A stretch of DNA of 64,000 bases from Chamaecrista fasciculata. Taxonomy: Eukaryota; Streptophyta; Magnoliopsida; Fabales; Fabaceae. The notes under the pieces are model-generated. The model had not been told where the DNA came from and made no database searches. It saw only the letters and a program-made list of their open reading frames with translations. How positions within the stretch are numbered: the first letter of the stretch is position 1; every line of letters begins with the position of its first letter. Made by a program: the position numbers and the translations under genes. The stretch covers positions 47,873 to 111,872 of the forward strand of contig QANZ01032301.1 in assembly GCA_003254925.1 (NCBI GenBank), given 5' to 3'. Shown piece after piece: positions 22,551 through 33,315 of the stretch.

Positions 22551-24159
22551 GGCTGTTGCAGAACATCTGTCTTCTGATCTTCCATTCCAGTTATCACCAG
22601 ATGATGCGTTTATCACTATTGGTTGCACACAAGCTATAAATATTATAATATCAGTCCTTGCACGTCCTGGTGCCAACATTCTTCTTCCAAGACCAGGCTA
22701 CCCACAATATGAAACTCGTGCAGCTTGCACTGGTCTTGAAGTTCGGCATTTTGATCTTTTGCCTGAGAGAGGTTGGGAGGTTGACCTTAATTCTCTAGAA
22801 TCTCTTGCAGATGAGAACACTGTGGCCATGGTTATTACTAATCCTAGCAATCCATGTGGGAATGTGTTCACATACCAACATTTAAAAAGGGTATTTAAAT
22901 TTTGAACAAACTCTAAATTCCATGGATTTCAGAATGGAAATCAGGATGTGTAAATGAGACTGATTTTGAGGACTGATATAGGTCGCAGAGACTGCCAGAA
23001 AACTTGGGATCTGTGTTATATCAGATGAAGTTTATGCTCATATAACTTTTGGAAGCAATCCATTTGTGCCTATGGGAGTGTTTGCATCAATAGTGCCTGT
23101 TATTACCCTTGGATCTTTTTCTAAAAGATGGGTAGTTCCTGGTTGGAGACTTGGATGGATTGTGACATGTGATCCCAATGGCATCTTTCAGAAAACTGGG
23201 GTAAGTTTTGTTGTTTTTATTTTTTGGTGTGTTAGTCTTGTTGTTTTTCCACCCAATGATAAATCTATACTGAAAATTCTGTGATTGCATTCCTTCTCTA
23301 TCAGATTGTGACGAATATCAAGAACTATATTGACATGGTCGCTGACCCTCCAACCTTCATACAGGTAACTGATGGAATCTGTCACTAAGAATACAAGAGC
23401 AAAACGAACACTATTGATAAATTACATCTCTGATTGTCTACTCTGTATAGCCTAATAGATAAACATGGATACATTCAGAATGTTATAAGTTATACGTGTA
23501 CATGATTGTAATGCATCTTCACGTTGAATCACGTGGAGAAAAAAATGATCTGGTTATGTTTACAGGCAGCAATACCCCAAATCCTTGGGAATACAGAAGA
23601 CGATTTCTTTTCACATAATCTTAGCATAATGAGAGGAGCTGCAAACATAGTCTACGATAGATGTAAGGAGATTCCTTGTCTGATATGCCATCACAAACCA
23701 GAAGCAACCATGACTGTGATGGTAAATCGCAAAAATCATGTTTTAAATTATAGGAACAACATGTAATCAGCTATAGATATTATCAACTAGTGGCAAATTA
23801 ACTGAAACAGGTGCAGATTAACTTCTCAAAGATTGAGGGCATTATCGATGATGTTGATTTCTGTGTCAAGCTGATCAGAGAGGAATCTGTATTTCTGCTT
23901 CCTGGTAGGTATCTCCTCCCTGTCTTCAGAATCCTAGGTTCATGGAGCTTTTGAAAAATACATGACGATGATGATAAGATTTGATAATGGCTTGCTATTG
24001 CTCAATAATACTTGTAGGTGTTACTGTTGGAATGAAGAATTGGCTGCGGATAACTTATGCCGTTGCGCCTTCGGTTCTTGAAGATGGCCTGAACAGGATA
24101 AAATTAAAGACTTCAGCCTTCGGCATATGCCCAAAGGCCATAATAATTCTGTGGAGTAA
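22551..24159 (+). pseudogene. Tyrosine/nicotianamine aminotransferase-like gene copy, 5'-truncated and frameshifted
   Basis: Six spliced exons are readable with GT-AG borders: 22551-22890, 22982-23200, 23305-23364, 23566-23721, 23811-23904 and 24018-24159. They encode about 330 residues of a class I/II PLP-dependent aminotransferase. Visible motifs are ITIGCTQAI, the substrate-binding [18 protein letters not shown], and [16 protein letters not shown] with the PLP-binding lysine. The first about 90 residues (exon 1) are absent; only a very weak resemblance appears at 22270-22320. In the last exon the frame after NRIK continues correctly only if one base is restored near 24100-24108: the expected C-terminal frame (starting DFSLRHMPK) lies in another phase, 24109-24159, ending TAA. 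Internal exons have no stop, so decay is recent. It corresponds in position to the Arabidopsis AT4G28410/28420 tyrosine aminotransferase genes (from memory). Confidence 0.85.
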
Positions 24160-24620
24160 ATTCATGATTTGGTCATTGAAAGATGAAAAATTTTTCAATT
24201 TAGTCTTTGAAAGATAAAATTATAAGATTTAGTCCCTTAAAAATATAATTACAATCAATTTAGTCCTTTTAGTAATATATGAATTTAAATTGAACGATTA
24301 TTATAATTTTTTAACATCAATTATTTAGTTTAATGTCAAAAAATTTAGAAACTAATTGGTATAATTTTATCTTTGAAGAATTAAATTGAAAAAGTTATCA
24401 TATTTTAGAGATCAAATCATTAATTTACTCTAGTTCTATAGCCACCGACCATGTCATTAGGTACCCATGGTGGTGATGCCCGCATCCTTGTCTCTGAAGT
24501 CTGAATTATATTGATTGTCATCCGGCCTTTGAATAATTGTTAGTATACTTAATAATTAAAGTCTCAGATTACATAAGTTATAGAATTTGAGAAGGATATA
24601 TAAATGATTGTTAAGTTATT
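24160..24620. repeat. Repeat debris 3' of the aminotransferase copy
   Basis: Contains TTTAGTCCCTTAAAAA and TTTAGTCC words in tandem (24190-24270), typical of the TIR-element family seen at 15172 and 34676. No gene. Confidence 0.5.
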
Positions 24621-24640
24621 TATAATAATTGAATTAAATA

Positions 24641-25500
24641 TATATATATATATGTCAAAGATGGGCATTTGGGCTTCTGGCCAATAATTAATTTTAATTA
24701 TTATTCTTTTCGAATTGATTAATTAATTAATTAATTCAAATTATAAATAGAGAAGTGCCCATTCATGAACAGTCATGAACATTCATTATTTACAGAGAAT
24801 TCAGTTTAATCCTGAAGATACATGATTGTTCACTTTTAAATAGATATGAATGTTCATTTATGAAAGGTTGTAACCTGTTATTTATGTTAGAATATGAAAG
24901 GTTGTATCTATTCAGATTTTTCCTATAAATAACACTTCTTCTAAAAAAACAGAGCATCTCATATTCAACTTATCTTTCTCTGTTTTGTGTTCAGAAGGTG
25001 TTATAGTATTGCTGGCTATAACACCAGGTAGCACTGTCAAAACGGGCTTAGGCCCGCGGGCCGGCCCGGCCCGCCCGCTAAATGGGCGGGCTTGGGCTTA
25101 AAAAATTTGGCCCGTTTAAAAACGGTCCGGCCCGTTTAGCCCGTGGACTAAACGGTCCGGCCCGTTTACATTTTCTTAAAAAAATTTGCATGTAAAAATG
25201 TTTAGGCCCGCGGGCCGGCCCGCCCGCTAAATGGGCGGGCTTGGGTTTAAAAAAGTTGGCCCGTTTAAAAACGGGCCTAAACGGCCCGGCCCGTTTAGCC
25301 CGTGGCCCGTAACGGGCCGGGGCGGGCCGGGCCGGGCCGGCCCGTTTAACAGTGCTAACACCAGGCTTTGTAAATCCTGGAAGAAATCTGCCATAAACAC
25401 CCAGCAGCATACAAATAGTGGGGGCTTAATTTCTTTAAGGACAGTGACCACACTATCAAAGCCTTCTCTATTTTTCGTGTTCTATCAAAAGCCTACTATA
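24641..25500 (+). mobile_element. Probable LTR fragment (copia-like), interrupted by a hAT MITE
   Basis: A stretch with a TATA-like CCTATAAATAACAC (24923-24936), a CT-rich start region and a downstream TTCAGAAGGTGTTATAG...AACACCAGG segment, as in plant copia LTRs. The hAT MITE at 25029-25357 split it, because the sequence resumes after the MITE's 8-bp duplication. Neither LTR end is certain and no internal domain is present. Confidence 0.35.
25029..25357. mobile_element. hAT-type MITE, family B (GGCCCGTTT-rich)
   Basis: 329 bp with ends TAGCACTGTCAAAACGGGC and GCCCGTTTAACAGTGCTA, flanked by the perfect 8-bp duplication ACACCAGG (25021-25028 and 25358-25365). The interior is a highly GC-rich run of GGGCCGG/CCGGCCC words that fold on themselves. 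Frames through it are chance. Confidence 0.9.
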
Positions 25501-26547
25501 TTTTTCTATCATAAGGCAGTGATTTTTCGTGCTTTTATATGTTGGTGAATTGCTTTTATTTTACCCCATATACATAGCTATAATTTCTACCAATTATCTT
25601 GCTTGGGACGGTCGTTTTTAATGTGCATGCATGCTGCATGATGTGATGTTCGATGTTTATCAAATGTCAAAATCTAATGCAGTTGATATCTGAAACAGTT
25701 CTTGCGTTTGAGAGACGAGGGATGAGTATTGATAAATTAATCCAATTCATTTATTAAATTATTCGCCCTGCTATTCGATATCAATTAAATTATTGATAGG
25801 ATCAAATTGGTGTAATGTTTAGTTGATGGTTACGAGTGAATCATTGATCTTTGGACAAGCAAAGTTTCTCAACTGGCATATATCTGGGTTTTCTTAGGAA
25901 ACTATTATAATGCTTAATCCCATAAATTCATATATTTTGATAATTTGAAAAACAGTCGCAATAGGTTATTTCTGAAAAAAAAAATTAATCCTATCATTTT
26001 TTTTTTTGGTAACAATTAACCCTATCATTTTGTTTTTCTAGAAGTGGTGTGTATATGACAAAAAATTCCTCTGATGTACTTATGATAGGTGGATGTGTTG
26101 GAATGATATTTTTTTCTCTTTTCAAATAGACAAATTGGTACCCTTGAAAGTATGGGGTAATATTTAGTTGCGTAGAGTTTTTTTTTTTTTTAAATTCAAT
26201 TGTACTCTCAAAGCATGTGGCTAGTATTATTATTTTTTTTTTATCAATTACACTTTCAGTATTTCACATTATGTCAATTATATTTTTAAATTGGGGGTAC
26301 AATTGACACAAGAAAAGATTGCGCCCGGTACAATTGACACAAAGAATAAAAAATTTAAAATATAATTGACTAAAAGAAATTTTTGAGATGCAATTATAAC
26401 TAAACTTTTACTTTTGGGGTACAATTGACCCAAAAATACTTTGAAGGTATAATTGAAACTGACCCCATATTTTAGGGGTACTAAGAATTTTTTCCTTTCA
26501 AGTAGAGTAAGCGCAACTCCCCCCTCTTTCCTTCGTAAGATAGTAAG
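25500..26547. other. Intergenic with repeat debris
   Basis: The 26090-26470 part contains recurring 'acaattgacacaa' and 'tataattgac' phrases in both orientations, a plant TIR-element signature. No gene seen. Confidence 0.45.
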
Positions 26548-27780
26548 CGCCGTTTTGGGGAAGGGTTGTCATTCCTTCCTCTCTTTATTTCGTTTTTCTT
26601 ATTTTTGTCTTCTTTTTTATGTTGGAGTTTTTCTGTCTTAGGAAATGTTTTCTTTTTTCTTTTTTGAGAGATATTTTGTTTGTATAAAACTTCTTTGAAT
26701 ACCCTAGATCTAGAATCCAACGCCGTTTTGGAGAGGGGTTGCTATCCCTTCCTCTATTTATTTCGTTTTTGTCTTCTCTTTTATGTAAAAGTTTTTCGCC
26801 TTTCTTAGGGAAGGTTTTCTTTTCTCTCTTTTGAAAGATATGTTGTTTGTATGAAGCTTTTTTGAGTATCCTAGATCTAGAATCCATTGCTGTTTTGGGG
26901 AGGGGTCGCTATACCTTCCTCTTTTTATTTCGTTTTTCTTGTTTTTGTCTTCTCTTTTGTGTAGGAGTTTTTCGCCTTTCTCAGGGAAGGTTTTTTTTTT
27001 TATTCTTTTTTGAGAGATATTTTGTTTGTATAATGCTTCTTTGAATACCCTAGATCTAGAATCCAACACCGTTTTGGGGAGGGGTTGCTATCCCTTCCTC
27101 TATTATTTCATTTTTTTTTTGTCTTCTCTTTTATGTAGAAGTTTTTTGCTTTTCTTAGGGAAGGTTTTCTTTTTTCTCTTTTGGGAGATATTTTGTTTGT
27201 ATAAAGCTTCTATGAATACCCTAGATCTAGAATCCATCGCCGTTTTGGGGAGGGGTTGCTATACCTTCCTCTCTTTATTTCGTTTTTCTTGTTTTTTGAT
27301 GTCTTGTCTTTTGTGTAGGAGTTTTTTTTGTCTTTTTTAAGGAAGATTTTCTTTTTTTCTTTTTTGAGAGATATTTTGTTGTATAAAGCTTCTCTAAATA
27401 CCCTACATCTAGAATCCAGCGCCGTTTTGGGGAGGGGTTGCTATCCCTTCCTCTATTTATTTCGTTTTTTTTTTTGTTTTTGTCTTCTCTTTTATGTAGA
27501 AGTTATTTTTGCCTTTCTTAGGAAATGTTTTCTTTTCTCTTTTTCAAGAGATATTTTGTTTGTATAAAGCTTCTCTGAGTACCCTAGATCTAGAATCCAT
27601 CGCCTTTTAGGGGAGGGGTTGTCATACCTTCCTCTCTTTATTTTGTTTTTCTTGTTTTTGTCTTCTCTTTTGTGTAAGAGTTTTTTGCCTTTCTTAGGGA
27701 AGGTTTTATTTTTTCTTTTTTGAGAGATATTTTGTTTGTATAATGCTTCTCTGTATACCTTAGATCTAGAATCCAGACTC
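26548..27780. repeat. Tandem array, 7 units of about 166-182 bp
   Basis: Units begin CGCCGTTTTGGGGAGGGGTTG and end with the AGATCTAGAATCC block. The latter recurs at 26708, 26874, 27053, 27224, 27406, 27587 and 27763 (spacings 166, 179, 171, 182, 181, 176). Units differ by point changes and T-tract indels. On the minus strand each unit encodes a similar Lys/Arg-rich peptide (RSRVFKEALYKQNISQKR type), but varying unit length breaks the frame between units. Both strands give long frames because the unit has few stops. Confidence 0.92.
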
Positions 27781-28214
27781 TTCTTTAAAAGCAAATGATG
27801 GTGAAGAGCTATTTTCTCAGAGAGGAACTCTAGATCTGGCAAAATCTGATGAAGATCTACACGAAGCAAGTGATTCCATTGAAGCAGATATCTTTTGTTC
27901 AGTCTGAATCCACTATCATTTTTTATAAGATTTTGCTAGTTTTGCTTCTCATCTCTAAAATAGTCTGATGATAATGGGATGTATTTTCTTTTCCTAGTGT
28001 GTTATTTAGGGCACAACTATTTCCAAGAAATTCATGTATTTCTTTTTTCTTATCTTTAGTTTATTTCCTCTCTTTTATGAATGTATTCATGATTTGTCAA
28101 AAAAAAAAAATGTAAATGAATCAGCAGACATCTAATTTGTTTACAATTCATCGAGTTGGTGTCGCTTAACTCAGCTCGTTTTACAAAACTTGTCATAATC
28201 CTTCATAACTTTTC
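27781..28214. other. Intergenic after the tandem array
   Basis: Starts with a short piece of balanced composition (27781-27910) that may be the non-repeated end of the sequence from which the array grew. No domain recognised. An A tract is at 28100. Confidence 0.35.
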
Positions 28215-28215
28215 A

Positions 28216-28383
28216 GACATGGATCCTCTGCAGTATGATTTTGGTGCATTTTCATACAGTATAGAGAGAAAGAGAGAGTTGGAGATAGAGAAAATTAGTG
28301 GGACCTATAGTTCACCACACTTCTCTCTCTAACTCTTCCATTCTCTATCTACACTGCAGAAACTTCACACTGCATAGATCCAC
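28216..28383. mobile_element. MITE with GGATCCTCTGCA termini (second copy)
   Basis: Same family as 5529-5694: ATGGATCCTCTGCA at the left and TGCATAGATCCAC at the right, with the paired inner arms AGAGAGAAAGAGAGAGTT and AACTCTTCCATTCTC. It is slightly more diverged at the right terminus. Confidence 0.7.
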
Positions 28384-28618
28384 TTCCATAACTTTCCATA
28401 TTTTATCATCATAGTCAGTAGGATTTAGGTGTGATTCAAAGCTATATATATATATATATATATATAACTGAGCAATTTATTCAAATTCTTCTTCTTTTTT
28501 GTATCACCATTCACCAAGCATTATTTATCACTTTTTTTTTAACAAATTCATTATAATGAAAAATCACATTAACAGAGTTACAAACATCATCCAACAGAAA
28601 AGAAAAAAGAGTAATAGC

Positions 28619-28639
28619 AAAAAAAAAAAAAAAAAAAAN

Positions 28640-28672
<33 letters not shown>
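28619..28672. repeat. Poly(A) tract with one N
   Basis: About 54 A with an N at 28639. A homopolymer of uncertain true length, upstream of the OB-fold gene. Confidence 0.95.
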
Positions 28673-28674
<2 letters not shown>

Positions 28675-28952
28675 TTAGTCGAACAAACAAACAGTCAGTT
28701 CATACTAGAAGGCATCATTATAAAGACACAACCACGATTATTGTTTTTGTTGGGCTACTACAAAGCCCACTTATTTCACTAAATGCCAATAATCACTCGT
28801 CTTATTACCATCCGCAATCAGGCCCAAATTAAATTCCCAAATCTGGAAAAAATTGGGCAACTAGGGTTAGGGTTTAACATACTCTGTTCGTTTTAATCTC
28901 ATTTTGCCATAATACACGAAAGGTCTTCCTTCGTACACTGAAACCCCAAACT

Positions 28953-30570
28953 ATGGCAACGCCTACGACGACGGGGACTGCGGCTGCGAAGAGAAAGCCA
29001 GTATTTATCAAGGTGGATCAGCTAAAGCCTGGAACCAGTGGTCACACGCTGACCGTGAAGGTGGTTAGTTCTAATCCGGTGAAATCGGTAACCAATAGGG
29101 TCGGTCGATCGTCAATGCTCCTAGCTCGACCTTCACGTCCGACTCGTATCGCCGAGTGCCTCGTCGGTGATGAAACCGGGACCATAATTTTCACGGCCCG
29201 CAACGAACAGGGTATGATATGATATGAACATTTGTACTCATTTTGCAATTGCATAATTTTTTTATTTTTTCTTGGATGTTTTCGTTTACTCTGAGAAGTT
29301 TGTAATTTCGGGAAATCGCTTGGTTGGTTGGAGAATTCTACATTGAAAGGGATTTGCTTTGTTGGCTTTATTTTTGAAATTTGGATGATTGTGTACTGCT
29401 TGTATAATATCAACTTATCTAGTCCTGGTTGTTTCTTATCTGCTTTTGTGTGTTTAGTTCCCGTGCAAATTCTGCTTTTTGGATATATATATATACACAC
29501 ATATTGTCATATACATATATACTACTAATAGTATTAGTAGTACGGCTTTGACTGTATTGACTGTGTGTTGACAGTGAGGCATATACGCATGTTTTGTATA
29601 TTCGTCCCTGTTTTCCTTTATTTATTTTTAATTCTTTCTCGTTAGTTTTTTTTTTCCCTTTTTTCTTGGTTGCTAGGTTCATTCTTTTGTACATTTGTTT
29701 TAACTTTTTTTTATTAACCTTTGCTCGGTGAGCAGATAGCCAAATGTACTTAGTTTTTTTTTTGGGTACTTGCAGTCAAGTTCGTCAATGAAAATAAAAC
29801 ACACACACTGACACACACACACACATATAGATATATATATATATATATTCTTTAAAGCACAACATCTCTTTCAAATATGTATTTTTAAAACTTATGTTTT
29901 TATCAGATAGCTTTATAGCAAACAATTTTTAAAAAAATTAATAAAGCTTTGCCCCTATTTGGATTTTGTTTTTCTGAGTCAGTAGGTCACCCCTGTTCTC
30001 AGATGTACATACGTTTTTTATGCAGTCAAGTCCATTAGTAGTAAGTGGCTTACCTTAGACAAGTTTAGTGTTCATTTTCTGCTATTGTTAGAAATAACAA
30101 CTCCGGAATTTGTGCTACATTTGAAATTTTTTTCTGCTAAGTGCTAAGATGGACATAGTATATTTGCGATTAGCCTCTTTTTGTGGTGACATAATCTTTT
30201 GGAATTCGACTGGTATTTATTTATTATGTCCATAACATGTCCTCCGAACAAATGTTTTCCCATGTTGTTGTTAGTATTTCTGTTATAGTCTCTGCCAAGT
30301 ACCCTTGATATTTTGTATACATGCTTAAGAACATATTACCTTGGTGCTTGTATATTAATGCGATTTATTTTCTCTTGTACAGTGGATCTTATGAAGCCAG
30401 GCGCAACTTTAATTCTGCGTAATGCAAAGATTGACATGTTCAAGGGTTCTATGAGGCTGGCAGTTGATAAATGGGGGCGTACTGAACTTACCGAACCTGC
30501 CGATTTTGAGGTTAAAGAAGATCACAATCTTTCATTAGTTGAATATGAATTGGTTGTTGTTGAAGGGTGA
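28953..30570 (+). CDS. OB-fold nucleic-acid-binding protein (AT4G28440-like, SOSS-B-related fold)
   Basis: Two coding exons, 28953-29211 and 30383-30570, joined by a GT-AG intron (donor GGTATGAT, acceptor TTGTACAG) to give 148 residues. After a short Ala/Thr-rich start, KPVFIKVDQLKPGTSGHTL begins the OB-fold. Exon 1 ends in ECLVGDETGTIIFTARNEQ, and exon 2 continues with VDLMKPGATLILRNAKIDMF and DKWGRTELTEP, all hallmarks of the plant single-OB-fold proteins related to SOSS-B/hSSB. It ends VEYELVVVEG. The length equals the usual plant form (about 150). It is predicted to bind single-stranded nucleic acid; its exact cellular job is not settled. The ATG at 28953 is the first after a leader and fits the family start. 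It is the partner of DCAF13 and RPN1 in a block conserved with Arabidopsis. Confidence 0.95.
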
Positions 30571-30817
30571 GTTAAACTTCTGGAACAGAATGTTTTTGAA
30601 TTGCCAGAGGTTTTAGTTTTTACTACCTGACCATTGGACAATTCTGCAACACAGTTTTCATGTGGTACATGTGATATTTGAGATTGCAAATAGCTTAGTC
30701 CATGTCCTTAACATGCAAAGGAAACATGTTATATATCTTCGTGACTTGATACATGATTTATGGAATTTTTTTGCAAATATGTTTCTAAAAGGCCTCTCGC
30801 AAATAACACTATTCCAG

Positions 30818-30967
30818 TACAGTGAGTTAATTTCTTTAGAAAAGCAATTTTTGGTCAACTCACCAGATCACAGCGTGATTGAGGTTGATGACATAGATGA
30901 ATGCATCGCTTCTACAATTGATGTAACCATAAAGAACAAGAGTGGCAATGTTTGTGGGGGTAGCCAG
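30818..30967 (+). other. Orphan exon-like frame, unrecognised
   Basis: 150 nt in frame (50 codons) bounded by ATTCCAG| and |GTAACG, starting YSELISLEKQFLVNSPD and ending NKSGNVCGGSQ. The composition is coding-like and the open frame extends further 5' (to about 30650). No matching neighbouring exon was found on the same strand before the hAT relic, and the family is not recognised. It may be a captured or leftover exon, or a rare alternative 3' exon of the OB-fold gene. Confidence 0.35.
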
Positions 30968-31253
30968 GTAACGAAGTCATTGTGATTTTTCGCAATGTAA
31001 TATCACTATGATGATAAAAGCCTGTAATCTGTTTATTTTTTGGAGTGCGTTGATATTCATTTGATATCAACTATGCAAAATAGCATATAATGCCGTTGGT
31101 AAAAGGTATCAAACATGCGACATCCCGAGGAAAGGAATTAAGTAATAACAATGAAAGTACAGTGAAGGCTGTATGGACGGCTTCTAGTTTCTGTTTTGTC
31201 ATATCAACATAGAGTGCTCAAGTCTTTTGTCTAACCAGCCTTGAAAATAACTG

Positions 31254-31339
31254 AGAAGGGAAAGAAGCTTAATAAGTATTTCTTTTACATTGGCATAGAA
31301 GGGAAAGAAGCTTAATAAGTATTTCTTTTACATTGGCAT
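31254..31339 (+). repeat. Perfect 43-bp tandem duplication
   Basis: The unit beginning AGAAGGGAAAGAAGCTTAAT and ending TTACATTGGCAT occurs twice head to tail (31254-31296, 31297-31339) without a difference, so the duplication is young. Confidence 0.95.
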
Positions 31340-31344
31340 GAGCT

Positions 31345-32475
31345 CTGTAGTTAAGATTTAGATTTAGATTTAGATCGTAAGATGATCTTATGATCTTGCA
31401 AGGCAGGATCTAGTTAAATCGAGTGTAGGATTGTTTTTGAACAAGATCGTGGTAGGATCGTTATTTTGCTCGTAAGATCGTACGATTTCACCGATCCTAT
31501 GTATTTATTTTTTGAAGTTTTTTTTTTTAAAAAAAAGTTCAAAATGTTGCTTTTAGGGACTTTTTTTTTTTTCAGTGTCCAAAATGCTCCATTTTAAACA
31601 CCCAAATTTTGAAAACTCTAAGTTTGATGTTCGAATATTGAGTTTAACTTGTCAAGTATTGAGCTTAACTTGTAGTTCTTTAGGATATGAACGTAATTGG
31701 AATATTTTTGAGAGGGTAAAAAACTTTAAACATGACTTTTATTTTTACAAATCTTATTATTTTTTTCTCTTTATATAGTTAATTTAATTATTTACAACCA
31801 TTCATTATTTAGGTTCACACGAAGAGAATGAATCATATGATTCAAAAAGAGATGAATGATTTGGTCTATGTTATATTTAATTGAAAATTGAAAGGGAAAA
31901 GAACTATAAGGGAGTTTAACAACATAGAAGATATTTTTTTTGATGATGAATGGATCACTGAGAATAATGAAAAAAGAGATGAAGACATAGAATGAAATAG
32001 AAAACGAAGCCTTTGAAGTTCAAGAAGTAGAAAATATTGAACCTCGTGGCACTGTTGATGATTTGGAGATTCCAGTGGATGAAATAAAAATGGGAGACAT
32101 TGATAATGATGCTTTTGATGTGTGATATATACTTGGATGAACTTTTTGATAATGATGTTCTAAATTTGTAATGTTACTCGTGGTTTTTGCCTTGTTTTTA
32201 TTAATTTTTTACTGAACTTATGATAAACTTTTTAGATATATTAATAATTAGCTAATTACATGTTGAGACTATAAATTGATGATGTTGGATAAAGATCTTA
32301 AGACATGTTATAAGATGAATTTATGACTTATGAACATTTATATATATATATATATATTCATAGATAGTAATTATTTATATAATTTAAATAATATTTTTTA
32401 ATGAAATTCATAGGATCTTACGATCCTCGATCCGATCGAATGATTCGATCTATCTTATACCATGAGAATTATGGC
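31345..32475 (+). mobile_element. Deleted hAT transposon
   Basis: The flanks of the transposase relic carry related subterminal words in opposite orientation: GATCGTAAGAT at about 31374 and its inverse ATCTTACGATC at about 32414. Outer words are TAGTTAAGATTTAGATT on the left and ATCTATCTTATACCA on the right. CATGAG is present just outside both ends, a partial target-duplication trace. The element is mostly deleted internally. Confidence 0.5.
31813..32125 (+). pseudogene. hAT-type transposase C-terminal relic
   Basis: The frame from 31813 reads VHTKRMNHMIQKEMNDLVYV, the conserved segment after the dimerisation domain of plant hAT/DUF659 transposases, then an in-frame TGA at 31882 and continuation through DDEWITENNEKRDEDIE to a TGA at 31993. 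An acidic tail continues in another frame (32000-32125, ending TGA). There are therefore at least one internal stop and one frameshift; the catalytic part is missing. It cannot be functional. Confidence 0.75.
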
Positions 32476-33315
32476 TTATTACACTGTGCATAGAAAATAT
32501 ATAACTTGGTCATTACAGTTTCAACTTATTTCAGTTATTTACGTTACCTAGGATTTCGGGGGAACGAGGACCAGAGTACAATTAAAACTTAAAATTTGAT
32601 GCATCAGGTATAGTGAACAAAAAAGTTCAGCTGACTGGGTTTTAAAGCTTGTTTTAGTTTCTGGCAGAAAAAAAGAAGCTCTTTGGTCCTCCAGCAACCA
32701 CCCAAAGGCCAAAACTCTCTTTACTGCTCTAACTGTTTCGCGACGCAGATGTCTACATAAAGATAGCTTGAATCTTCTGAACATTAATCACACATCATTG
32801 TTGCAATCTGATAGAACAAAGATCAGAATACCCCTTAATCATTGATAATATAATGCTTAAGCCAAAGATCAAGGGAAGAAAAAAAAAATACATTTTGACA
32901 GCTCATGGTTTATTCAAAGTGTTTAGGGGCACTTATCATGTGAATTCAATCAGTAATTCCTCTTGTATCATACAGAGTAGAAAGTTCTAATAAATAAATT
33001 AGAAACACAATAGAAGACCACCGCCCATTTTTCATTTCATGCTCCAAACTATTCATCCAAGATGTTTAAATTGGTTTTGAACAATACAACTCAGATAAAG
33101 ATACAAAATATCTAAATTTGAACTATATAATGTAACTAGGATATGCGCTGCTTAATGCCATTCAACACGTTGTATTAACATAGAAGCACACAAGGTGTTC
33201 TACATAATGCTCAAGAGTGATCGTTATAGATGCTATTTCTCCTATTATTAATATAGCCAAATTTTTATTTTAAGACATTATAAGAAGTCCATGTCATCCC
33301 ATCTTTCCTTCTAGA
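32476..33315. other. Intergenic / possible 3' UTR of the NFD6-like gene
   Basis: The stretch 32540-32790 is of balanced composition and holds a minus-strand frame (Arg-rich start, 78 codons) downstream of the NFD6-like exons, so it might be a terminal non-coding exon of that transcript. No domain seen; the rest is AT-rich. Confidence 0.3.

Noticed and set aside
25078-25451. Pro/Gly/Arg-rich frames over 100 codons
   Set aside because: Due to the CCGGCCC words of the hAT MITE.
26481-27869. Overlapping Lys/Arg-rich frames on the minus strand
   Set aside because: Read through a tandem array whose unit lengths are not multiples of three; no conserved protein.
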